Shown here piece by piece: positions 1-8,614 of a stretch of 46,022 nt of DNA. A program made the position numbers and the translations under genes. Below the pieces are notes generated by a model, which searched no databases, was not told where the DNA came from, and saw only the letters and a list, made by a program, of their open reading frames with translations. Position 1 is the stretch's first letter; every line of letters begins with the position of its first letter. Location of the stretch: assembly GCA_003644385.1 (NCBI GenBank), contig QNCD01000004.1, positions 1 through 46,022 of the forward strand, in the 5' to 3' direction. The DNA is from Candidatus Omnitrophota bacterium. Lineage in GTDB: Bacteria > Omnitrophota > Gorgyraeia > Gygaellales > Profunditerraquicolaceae.

Positions 1-797
1 ACCGTATTCCATCGATAATGCGGCGATTCCTGACAGAATCCGCAATAGACACCCTTTTAAGGAATAATATCAATGCTCCACAACAAGGAGGCATCCACTG
101 TATGCCCGCCGCAGGTAGCATGGTAATAAGCAGGGAATGCCTTACCCAGATAAAGAAGAATGGTATTTTCGGTCTCCTCTACTGCCTTGTTTGTTCGGTA
201 ACGCTCCGAGGTCTTCCCGCCGTATACTTGCGAATATACGTCGCTGGTAAGGTCAAAATCCTTTGAGCTATTCTGCTGTATATGATAAAAAGCGTAAGTG
301 CGGCAGGCTACTGCCTGTGCCTTTAAGGCCTCCATAGGCCAATAATGGGAAACTTCGTGATAAAGTATGCCTTTAATATAATCCTCCAAATTAATATGAT
401 TAACTGCTAAAACAGACTTTCCCTCTTTCCTTATAAACTCAATAACTCCCCGATAAGCGCGGCCGTTAATTAAAATTCCCTGGCTGGATCCTGGTTCCAG
501 TAGAATTCTATTGCCGAAAGTACCAAGGACCTTAAAGGAAATGCCTTCTTCTACCGCAACAACCTTAGTTTTTAAATTTTCCCCCCTATTCAATGTTTCC
601 CCAGTTTTTGAATCAGTTATCCTGTATGCTCCAGTTGACTCCAGGACTAACGAAGAGGCATCTTGAATTATAGCAATGCGGATATCCCTTGATGATTGCG
701 CAAAAGAACTGAAAGCTGACAGCTGAAAGCTGACAACTAGCATAAGACAAAAAATTAATCTTTTAAACCAATGATTCAGCGGCGAGACCATAGCCAA
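1..797 (-). pseudogene. spoIID: SpoIID/LytB-domain protein, interrupted by an in-frame TAA at 57-59; reading frame continues to the window edge
   Basis: ORF 57..797 contains LEDYIKGILYHEVSHYWPMEALKAQAVACRTYAF and YYHATCGGHTVDAS. Manual translation past the stop in the same frame gives KGVYCGFCQESPHYRWNT, the expected C-terminal SpoIID continuation. Confidence 0.8.
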
Positions 798-1015
798 AAT
801 ATTATAGAAAGGACGATACTGATTAATATTGACGTAGTAATGGGAAAATAAAAAGTAAAGTTTTTCTTCTCTACCAGTATATCACCGGGCAGGCGCCCCA
901 GGTAAGGAATTTTATTAACAAAAGTTAACAAGACCCCCAGGCCCACTAAAATAATTCCGAAAATTATTAATGCTTTGCCGATTTCCTGCATCGCTCTATC
1001 TCCGAATAAATGCAT
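776..1015 (-). CDS. DUF2905 family small membrane protein (start probably at internal MQEIGKAL)
   Basis: KIPYLGRLPGDILVEKKNFTFYFPITTSILISIVLS is typical of DUF2905. Confidence 0.85.
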   Translation of the reverse strand: MHLFGDRAMQEIGKALIIFGIILVGLGVLLTFVNKIPYLGRLPGDILVEKKNFTFYFPITTSILISIVLSIIFWLWSRR

Positions 1016-1509
1016 CCGCAGTATTTCTGGCAGTATATGCCGCCGGATTTCGCCTTTTCATGCGCCCTCTTAAATCCGGAGCGGAAATCCTCGTAATAAA
1101 AATTAATGCCTGATTCTTCTGCTGCTTCTTCACCGATTTTCTTAAGTAACTGCTGATCCTGATAAGGGCTGACTAACAAGGTAGTGGAAAAGGCTTGAAA
1201 ATTTTTTTCTTTTGCCGCCTGCGCGGTTTTCACCAGGCGCAGCTTCCAGCATATAGAACACCTCTGCTGGCTAGACTCATTCAAATTAACTGCCTGAAAG
1301 TATTCCTGGGGCGCGTACTCCGGGTAAAAAACTTCTGCATTCTGTGTCTTACTATAATCCTCAACCGCTTTTCGTCTGTTTTTATATTCAGAAAAGGGGT
1401 GGATATTCGGGTTATAGAAAAATCCGCTTACCTGATAACCCTTTTCTCTCAAGCGCTCTAAAGGATAAATCATGCACGGCGCACAACAAGTATGAAGTAA
1501 CAGTTTCAT
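967..1509 (-). CDS. queH: Epoxyqueuosine reductase QueH (DUF208)
   Basis: LLLHTCCAPC N-terminus, FFYNPNIHPFSEYKNR, CSICWKLRL, CQKYCGCIYSE motifs. Confidence 0.9.
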   Translation of the reverse strand: MKLLLHTCCAPCMIYPLERLREKGYQVSGFFYNPNIHPFSEYKNRRKAVEDYSKTQNAEVFYPEYAPQEYFQAVNLNESSQQRCSICWKLRLVKTAQAAKEKNFQAFSTTLLVSPYQDQQLLKKIGEEAAEESGINFYYEDFRSGFKRAHEKAKSGGIYCQKYCGCIYSEIERCRKSAKH

Positions 1510-1914
1510 AAATTAAATTTAATAAACCTGTTTGCTTTCTCGCTCAAGTCGGTTTTTCCCGCCTTCGGCGGGACGCCAAAGGTCTCTCACATTTTCGGCG
1601 GCTGCGGAACTCGCCGTCCGAATGCTTTCGCGTTCGGATTCCCGAAAATGTTCGAGCGTGCTTTGGCTAAAACCTCCATTCGCTCGAAACCAAACAGCTT
1701 CATTAATTTAAACGAGTTGCTTTAACCCGATCTTTTGAGGGGGTGGCTTGGGCTGATTTCGAGCGGGGCCTCCGAGGATGCCGAACGGGCACGGTTCACC
1801 CGCTATAACAAGTATGTGAGAGTGAGGCACCGCAGGGGAGCGAAATTTTGCCACGCTGGGGCAAAATGAGCGTCCCCGCGAGAAACAGACCGAGACAGGA
1901 CCCGCTCAAATTAT
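1510..1914. other. Structured noncoding island of about 400 nt (candidate ncRNA or dispersed repeat element)
   Basis: No ORF in the track; multiple perfect inverted repeats: CCCGCC/GGCGGG 1558-1572, CATTTTCGG/CCGAAAATG 1590-1598/1642-1650 enclosing two hairpins, TTCGAGCG/CGCTCGAA 1651-1658/1681-1688, ATTTTGCC/GGCAAAAT 1845-1852/1860-1867. Confidence 0.6.
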
Positions 1915-3033
1915 TTAAAATAACTCGTTTTGATTCTCTTTTTTGTATTTCAATCCGAAGTGCTCAAAGGTAAGCCTGGTCGCCATCCTCCCGCGCGGAG
2001 TGCGCTTGAGGTATCCGGCTTTCCGTAAATGTGGCTCAACTGTATCGGCGATCGTATCAACTTCTTCGTTAAGGCTGGCAGCAAGTGACTCAATCCCTAC
2101 CGGCCCCCCGTCAAACGCCTCTAATATCGTCTTTAAAACCCTGCGGTCAATATCATCGAGACCTGCCTTATCAATGCCCAAGTCAGCCAAAGCCATACAT
2201 GTAGTCTCCATGTTTATCTTATCTATTTTTAAAACCTGGGCATAATCTCTGATCCGGCGCAATAACCGGTTGGCAATACGCGGGGTTCCGCGTGAGCGAT
2301 TAGCAATCTCCAATGCCGCCTGCTCTTCGATATCAAGGCTTAATACTTTAGCGGAATTTTTTATAATTTTAGCCAGGTCTTCAGGCGGATAAAAATCCAG
2401 ATGGTAGAATATGCCAAACCTCCCCCGAAGAGGTGCAGCCAACAGGCCTGTCCTGGTAGTCGCGCCCACCAGAGTAAAGGGCTTAAGGTTAAATTTAATT
2501 GTCTTGGCATACGGCCCTTTATCAATGATAAAATCAATCTGAAAACTCTCCATTGCCGGATACAAAAATTCTTCCACTACTTTGGATAAACGGTGTATCT
2601 CGTCAATAAAAAGAATATCGCCTTTCTCCAGATTTGTTAATATACCGATCAAATCTCCAGCCCTTTCTATGGCCGGGCCGGAAGTAGCGGTAATCTTACC
2701 TGACATTTCATGGGCGATAATATGAGAAAGCGAAGTCTTTCCTAATCCAGGAGGCCCGCTTAAAAGCACATGCTCCAAGGGCTCTTTTCTTTGCTTTGCC
2801 GCCTGCATGGAAATCTTTAAATTTTCGACGATCTCCTTATGACCGATGAATTGCGAAAGTTTTTTCGGCCTTAAGGAAATATTGAGGACTATGTCTTCCT
2901 CAGATTCCTGTCCCTGGCGAAGATAATCTTTTTCTAAAGTATCTAGCTCTTCCCGCCTGTCTTTATCAGATGCTTTTTTATCGGAGAAGGTTTTTTTTGC
3001 TTTAATTATTTTCTGTCTTATTCCTTCTGTCAT
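1915..3033 (-). CDS. ruvB: Holliday junction branch migration helicase RuvB, with N-terminal extension
   Basis: LRPKKLSQFIGHKEIVENL, LLSGPPGLGKTSLSHIIA, GDILFIDEIHRLSKVVEEFLYPAME, RGTPRIANRLLRR. Confidence 0.95.
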   Translation of the reverse strand: MTEGIRQKIIKAKKTFSDKKASDKDRREELDTLEKDYLRQGQESEEDIVLNISLRPKKLSQFIGHKEIVENLKISMQAAKQRKEPLEHVLLSGPPGLGKTSLSHIIAHEMSGKITATSGPAIERAGDLIGILTNLEKGDILFIDEIHRLSKVVEEFLYPAMESFQIDFIIDKGPYAKTIKFNLKPFTLVGATTRTGLLAAPLRGRFGIFYHLDFYPPEDLAKIIKNSAKVLSLDIEEQAALEIANRSRGTPRIANRLLRRIRDYAQVLKIDKINMETTCMALADLGIDKAGLDDIDRRVLKTILEAFDGGPVGIESLAASLNEEVDTIADTVEPHLRKAGYLKRTPRGRMATRLTFEHFGLKYKKENQNELF

Positions 3034-3757
3034 AGGGGACTATATTTTCTTTATTGCGGGTTATTTCTATCTTATGAAATAATCCTTTCTGGCGTGCCAC
3101 AATTTCTCCCAGCCTGATTAATTCCAATATTGCCAAAAAAGTGACGATTATCTCCATTTTATTCTTTGCCTTGGCGAATAAATCATAGAGATCAATACTC
3201 TCCTCTTCAAGCAGCATATGTAAAAGCTTATGGATTTTTTCGGCTACAGTAAATTCATCCTTAATTACTTCGTAGAATAATTCTTTAGGCGCCTCTTTAA
3301 GCGCCTGGGAAAAGGCGCTGATTAAATCAAAAAGGCTGGCTTCAAAATATACTTCTTTTTCAGGCTGAATCTCTTTTTCCGCTGGTACTGGCCTTTTAAA
3401 TACCTGTTGTTGATTTTGCTCTCGCCGCCTTAAATCCTGGGCAATCTCTTTAAACTTCTCATATTCCAAAAGGCGCTTCACTAATTCCGCGCGCGGGTCC
3501 TCCTGCTCTTGCTCTTTTGCTTCTTCCTCTGCCGGAAGCAGCATTTTCGATTTTATCTGCATAAGCGTAGCCGCCATTACCAGAAATTCTCCGGCGATAT
3601 TTAAATTAAGCAGGCGCATTAATTCTAGATATTTTAAATATTGTTCCGTAATTGCGGATATGGGAATATCGTAGATATTAAGGTGGTCTTTTTTAACCAG
3701 ATAAAGAAGTAAATCCAGAGGGCCTTCGAATATCTCTAGTTTTATTTTATAACTCAT
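3002..3757 (-). CDS. scpA: Segregation and condensation protein A
   Basis: FEGPLDLLLYLVKKDHLNIYDIPI N-terminus. Confidence 0.93.
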   Translation of the reverse strand: MSYKIKLEIFEGPLDLLLYLVKKDHLNIYDIPISAITEQYLKYLELMRLLNLNIAGEFLVMAATLMQIKSKMLLPAEEEAKEQEQEDPRAELVKRLLEYEKFKEIAQDLRRREQNQQQVFKRPVPAEKEIQPEKEVYFEASLFDLISAFSQALKEAPKELFYEVIKDEFTVAEKIHKLLHMLLEEESIDLYDLFAKAKNKMEIIVTFLAILELIRLGEIVARQKGLFHKIEITRNKENIVPYDRRNKTENN

Positions 3758-4755
3758 ATCTTCATTACTTCTCTTGCTTCTTTAATAGTCTTGGAAGCGC
3801 TTGCCTTCGCCTTTTCGGCTCCTTGAGCTAAAATATTTTTTACTTTTATTTTATCTTTTACTAATTCTTTACGTTTTTCCTGAAGGGGTTTTAATTTTTC
3901 GATTAATTCCCGGGAAAAATTCTTTTTACACTCGGTACAGCCTACTTTTGCGTTTACACACCAATCATGGACCTCATTTTTTATTCCGTCCGCAAATATG
4001 GAATAATAGGAAAAAACATTGCAAGATTCAGGATGCCCTTTATCGCTGAGTTTGATTCTCTTAGGATCAGTAAACATATTCTGCACTTTCTTCTTGATTG
4101 TCTCGGCAGAGTCAGCCAAGATAATGGTATTATTATAACTCTTACTCATTTTTCTGCCATCCAGGCCTAAAAGCCGGCTAGTCTTAGTCAATAATGCCTC
4201 TGGTTCGGGAAATAACTCCTTTTTATCTGCCCCGTTTGCAATGCGATAAAGACTGTTAAAACGCCTTACTATCTCCCGGGTAAGCTCAAGGTGCGGCAGC
4301 TGATCTTGACCTACCGGAACTTTATCTGCTTTATAAAGCAGGATGTCAGCGGCCTGTAAAACAGGATACCCTAAAAAACCGTACGTGTTCAGGTTGCGTG
4401 TCTTCACTTCTCTAAGCTGTTCTTTATAGGTAGGACACCTCTCCAGCCATCCTAAAGGAGTAAGACAGGAAAATATCATATATAATTCCAGGTGCTCGGG
4501 AACATCAGACTGAATGAATAGTGTAGATTTTCGCGGGTCTATGCCTGCGCTTATCCAGTCTATTACATTATCGATGATCAAGCCGGATAAATCAGCGGTA
4601 TTTTCATATTCACTCATCAAGGCATGCCAATCCGCTACCATAAATAAACAGTCATATTCCTCCTGTAATTTCGCCCAGTTCTCCAGCGCTCCTACAAGAT
4701 GGCCTAAATGTAATGGACCTGTTGGCCGCATCCCGCTCAATATTCTTTTCTTCAT
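3754..4755 (-). CDS. trpS: Tryptophanyl-tRNA synthetase
   Basis: SGMRPTGPLHLGHLVGAL, LTKTSRLLGLDGRKMSKSYNN (KMSKS). Confidence 0.96.
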   Translation of the reverse strand: MKKRILSGMRPTGPLHLGHLVGALENWAKLQEEYDCLFMVADWHALMSEYENTADLSGLIIDNVIDWISAGIDPRKSTLFIQSDVPEHLELYMIFSCLTPLGWLERCPTYKEQLREVKTRNLNTYGFLGYPVLQAADILLYKADKVPVGQDQLPHLELTREIVRRFNSLYRIANGADKKELFPEPEALLTKTSRLLGLDGRKMSKSYNNTIILADSAETIKKKVQNMFTDPKRIKLSDKGHPESCNVFSYYSIFADGIKNEVHDWCVNAKVGCTECKKNFSRELIEKLKPLQEKRKELVKDKIKVKNILAQGAEKAKASASKTIKEAREVMKI

Positions 4756-4795
4756 AGCTTTTTAAATCTTGTTCTGAGCCTACTCAAAATTTTTT

Positions 4796-4828
4796 AGCTG
4801 AACGCTGATGGCTGAAAGATGACAGCTT
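4796..4828. repeat. Degenerate heptad tandem repeat (GCTGA-type) in the infB-trpS spacer
   Basis: agctgaa cgctgat ggctgaa agatgac agct. Confidence 0.6.
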
Positions 4829-6929
4829 ATAATTTACGCGCTATCTTCTCAATACCGTAAGCTTCTATTGTATCGCCTGATCGAACATCCTCGAACCCGC
4901 CTAAAGAAATACCGCACTCATACCCCTCTAGAACTTCCCTGACATCGTCTTTAAAGCGCTTTAGAGAAGAAAGGCTGCCTTCAAAAACAACTGTGCCGTT
5001 TCTGATCACGCTGACAGATAGATTCCGGCTAATTTTACCTTTAGTTACAAAACATCCGGCTACTGTTCCGGCGCGGGATAATTTAAATACTTTTCTCACC
5101 TCTGCCCTGCCGACAAAGACCTTTTTTATTTTTGGCTCTAATATTCCTTCCAGAGCTGCCTTTATATCTTTAGAAATTTCATAAATAACGTTATATACAC
5201 GAACGTCAACTCCCTCCTTATCCACTGCCGATTTGGCGGATTCTTCGACATTGACATTAAATCCTAAAATCAAAGCATTAGAAACTGCAGCCAATATAAC
5301 ATCGGAATTATTGATATTTCCCACACCTTCATGTATGATACTTAATTTTATCTCCGGATGGCTCAACTTGACTAAAGAATCTTTTATTGCCTGTAAAGAC
5401 CCGCCGACATCGGCCTTGATAATCAGTTTGAGTTCTTTTAGTTTGCCGGCTTCTATCTGAACATGGATATCTTCCAGGCTGATCTTCTTTGCTGCCTTCA
5501 TCTGCTGCTGCTTTTTCTCTTCCTCTATGCGCTTTGCGGCTAAATCACGGGCAAGCTTTTCGTCTTCGAGGACAAAAAACTGTTCTCCTACTTCAGGAAC
5601 GCCGGAGAGGCCGGAAACTTCAACCGGAAAAGAAGGAGGTGCCTGGGTTATCGAGCGGCCCAGGTCATCCTGCATTGCCTTTATCTTTCCGTAGTATTTA
5701 CCTACGATTATCACGTCGTTTAAGCGCAGGGTTCCGTTTTTAACCAATAAGCTTGCGACCGGGCCCCTACCTTTTGTCAATTTAGCCTCTATTACTACCC
5801 CCCTGGCCAGGCGTAAAGGATTAGATTTCAATTCCAACATCTGCGCTTCCAGAATAATCATCTCTAACAGAGTATCTATCCCTTCTCCTGTTTTAGCGGA
5901 AACAGGTACGGTTATGGTTTTACCACCCCAGTCCTCGGCTAAAAGATCAATGGCAGAGAGCTGTTTTTTTACCTTATCGATATTCACCTGCGGCTTATCG
6001 ATTTTATTAATCGCTACTACTATAGGTACTCCTGCTGCCCGGGCATGATCAATAGCCTCCTGCGTCTGGGGCATAAGCCCGTCATCCGCAGCGACCACAA
6101 GCACTACTATATCAGTTATACTTGCTCCGCGTGCGCGCATAGCGGTAAATGCCTCATGGCCCGGAGTATCTAAAAATGTTATTTCTCCGTTTTTCAAGTG
6201 TACCCTGTATGCGCCAATATGCTGAGTTATGCCTCCGTGCTCGGATTCTACAACTTTAGTCTCTCTAATCGCGTCCAAAAGAGAAGTTTTGCCGTGATCA
6301 ACATGCCCCATTAAGGTGACAATCGGAGCTCTCGGCTTAAGTAGATGCGGCTTATCCTGCTCTTCGTGCATACTTAATGCCGCTTTCTCTTCGCTGGGCG
6401 CTTTTTTCAGCTGATAACCGTATTTTTCGCAAATTTTAACTACTACCGGCTCATCAAGGCTCTGATTAATTCCCGCCATCAACCCTAATTCCATAAGTTT
6501 TTTGATTAAAACAGAAGGCTTCTCCTGCAATCTAACCGAAAAGTCTTTAACGGTTATGGGTAATTTTAATTCAATTGTTTTTGTTGGCGCCTCTATCTTA
6601 GGCTCCGCCCTAGGCTCGACTACAGAGGGTTTTTCTATTTTCGGCGGTATAATTTCAGGTTGAACATCGGCTTTTTTGATTTTCTGCGGCTCGACAGCTT
6701 CTTCTTTAAGAACAGGCTGCTCGCTTGTCAGAACCTTTTCCCTGGGTGGGGTTATTTTTTTCTTGCGCGCAACCTGAGACTTTGTTTTTTTAGGCAGAGC
6801 CTTGGCCTTAACCGTTTTTTTAGCTGCTGCTTTCTTTGCCGGTTTTGGCTTAACTCCCTTCTCAGCGGCAGGCTTCTTTATTTTTTCTTTTTTAGGCGCC
6901 TTGGATTTTTCTTTTTTATTCTTAACCAT
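4827..6929 (-). CDS. infB: Translation initiation factor IF-2
   Basis: [38 protein letters not shown], Lys-rich N-terminus. Confidence 0.97.
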   Translation of the reverse strand: MVKNKKEKSKAPKKEKIKKPAAEKGVKPKPAKKAAAKKTVKAKALPKKTKSQVARKKKITPPREKVLTSEQPVLKEEAVEPQKIKKADVQPEIIPPKIEKPSVVEPRAEPKIEAPTKTIELKLPITVKDFSVRLQEKPSVLIKKLMELGLMAGINQSLDEPVVVKICEKYGYQLKKAPSEEKAALSMHEEQDKPHLLKPRAPIVTLMGHVDHGKTSLLDAIRETKVVESEHGGITQHIGAYRVHLKNGEITFLDTPGHEAFTAMRARGASITDIVVLVVAADDGLMPQTQEAIDHARAAGVPIVVAINKIDKPQVNIDKVKKQLSAIDLLAEDWGGKTITVPVSAKTGEGIDTLLEMIILEAQMLELKSNPLRLARGVVIEAKLTKGRGPVASLLVKNGTLRLNDVIIVGKYYGKIKAMQDDLGRSITQAPPSFPVEVSGLSGVPEVGEQFFVLEDEKLARDLAAKRIEEEKKQQQMKAAKKISLEDIHVQIEAGKLKELKLIIKADVGGSLQAIKDSLVKLSHPEIKLSIIHEGVGNINNSDVILAAVSNALILGFNVNVEESAKSAVDKEGVDVRVYNVIYEISKDIKAALEGILEPKIKKVFVGRAEVRKVFKLSRAGTVAGCFVTKGKISRNLSVSVIRNGTVVFEGSLSSLKRFKDDVREVLEGYECGISLGGFEDVRSGDTIEAYGIEKIARKL

Positions 6930-8130
6930 CAGTTACCTTCTTCTTAGAACCCTTTTTCTTCGCCTCATCAATGAGTTTCTCGGCTTTCTTTTTGCCTATA
7001 CCTTTAACTTTAGTTAAATCCTCCGGGCCTGCCTTGACAATATCGGAAATCGTTGTAAAACCTGCTTTTTTAAGGCTGGCGATTGTTTTTTCTCCGATAC
7101 CTGATAACTGCTCCAGGTCCGCTGTAACTTTCTTTTTCTTCTTAACTGCTGCTTCTTTTTCTTTCGGCTTTTTCTCTTGGGCCTCCTCTATCATTTCTTT
7201 TGTACGGATATCCAGCTCCCATCCCAAAAGACGCGAAGCTAATCTGACGTTCTGGCCGTGTTTACCGATAGCCAGGGATAGTTGATCATCGTTTACGATA
7301 ATCTGTGCCTTGGAATTATCCTTATCAAGTTTTATCTCATGTACTTGAGCCGGAGAAAGAGCGGCCTTTATATATTCCTTTATGTCCTCGCTATAGCGGA
7401 CAATATCGATTTTCTCGCCCTGAATTTCATTGACGATATTTCTAATTCTGTTTCCGCGCATACCTACACAGGCGCCCACTGCATCGACTTTATCGTTTTT
7501 AGACCAGACTGCGATTTTGGTGCGTACGCCTGCTTCCCGGGAAATAGACTTTATCTCGATAATTCCTTCATAAATTTCCGGCACTTCCAGCTCAAATAGT
7601 TTTTTAATCAGTTGAGGCTGGGTGCGCGATAAAATAATCTGTGCACCCTTGCTTTCTTTTTTAACGTCTATTACATAGGCGCAGATGCGCTGGCCCTGCC
7701 TGAAATTTTCCTTAGGAGACTGTTCTCGCTTGGGTATAAGCGCCTCAGCCCTGCCTAAGAGGTCGACAATTATATTGCCTTTGTCAAACCTATAGACTGT
7801 GCCGCTTACCAATTCTCCTACTTTATCCTGGAATTCGCCGAATACCACTTCTTTTTCTGCCTCGCGTATCTTTTGGATAATCACCTGCCTGGCAGTAGAT
7901 GCGGCAATGCGGCCGAAATCAATAGAAGTTATCTCCTTATTATCCTTAAATGCCTTGATTTTACCGGTTGTGCGGTCAAGTTCGACCTTTAAATCCGCAT
8001 CAGCTTTTAGCCCTAAGGTCTTACGGGCAGCGCTCAACAATGCGCTCTCCACAGCTTCAATCAAAACCTCTTTGCTGATGCCTTTTTCCCTTTCCATCTG
8101 ATCAAGTATTGCCAATAATTCCTGACTCAT
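6922..8130 (-). CDS. nusA: Transcription termination/antitermination factor NusA with C-terminal HhH region
   Basis: VDAVGACVGMRGNRIRNIVNEIQGEKIDIV, KH domains, LSGIGEKTIASLKKAGF. Confidence 0.96.
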   Translation of the reverse strand: MSQELLAILDQMEREKGISKEVLIEAVESALLSAARKTLGLKADADLKVELDRTTGKIKAFKDNKEITSIDFGRIAASTARQVIIQKIREAEKEVVFGEFQDKVGELVSGTVYRFDKGNIIVDLLGRAEALIPKREQSPKENFRQGQRICAYVIDVKKESKGAQIILSRTQPQLIKKLFELEVPEIYEGIIEIKSISREAGVRTKIAVWSKNDKVDAVGACVGMRGNRIRNIVNEIQGEKIDIVRYSEDIKEYIKAALSPAQVHEIKLDKDNSKAQIIVNDDQLSLAIGKHGQNVRLASRLLGWELDIRTKEMIEEAQEKKPKEKEAAVKKKKKVTADLEQLSGIGEKTIASLKKAGFTTISDIVKAGPEDLTKVKGIGKKKAEKLIDEAKKKGSKKKVTDG

Positions 8131-8143
8131 AATAATCTCCGCA

Positions 8144-8614
8144 TTAAATATCCTCTATTATCTGTTTAGCTTTATTAATTTTTTCCAAAGGTATGCATAT
8201 ATCTTTATCTTTGGTCCGGACCTCAATCATATCTTCTTCTGAAACATTTATGAGTTTACCTGCTATCTCTATTTTCCCTTCAACCGGTTCCTTAAGAAAA
8301 AACCTGGCGGACCTGTTTAAGCAGCGCATAAAATCCGCCTTACTCTTTAGCGGCCTGTCTAAGCCCGGAGAAGAGACTTCCAGAATATATCTTCTTTGCA
8401 ATATATCTTTCTCATCCAAAATAAGTCCTATCTGCGTGTTTAAAACCGCGCATTCCTCCATAGTTATGCCGCCTTGCGGCCTATCCACCAAAATCCTTAA
8501 AAATAAGTCTTTTCCTTCATAGCGGTGGATAATATCCACCAGCTCAAAACCCTGTTCTCTTATGCAGGCGCTGACAGCTTCGCTGACTTCTGATATAATC
8601 ATCTGCTTATCCAT
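8144..8614 (-). CDS. rimP: Ribosome maturation factor RimP
   Basis: position upstream of nusA; RILVDRPQGGITMEECAVLNTQIGLILDEKD, LEVSSPGLDRPLKSKADF. Confidence 0.93.
   Translation of the reverse strand: MDKQMIISEVSEAVSACIREQGFELVDIIHRYEGKDLFLRILVDRPQGGITMEECAVLNTQIGLILDEKDILQRRYILEVSSPGLDRPLKSKADFMRCLNRSARFFLKEPVEGKIEIAGKLINVSEEDMIEVRTKDKDICIPLEKINKAKQIIEDI

Noticed and set aside
1558-1572. Intrinsic terminator at CCCGCC-ttc-GGCGGG
   Set aside because: No U-tract on the 3' side in either orientation; kept only as part of the structured island.
1510-1914. tmRNA, RNase P RNA or tRNA in the ruvB-queH gap
   Set aside because: I could not find a T-arm GGTTCRAATCC-type sequence with CCA end, nor the conserved RNase P core motifs.
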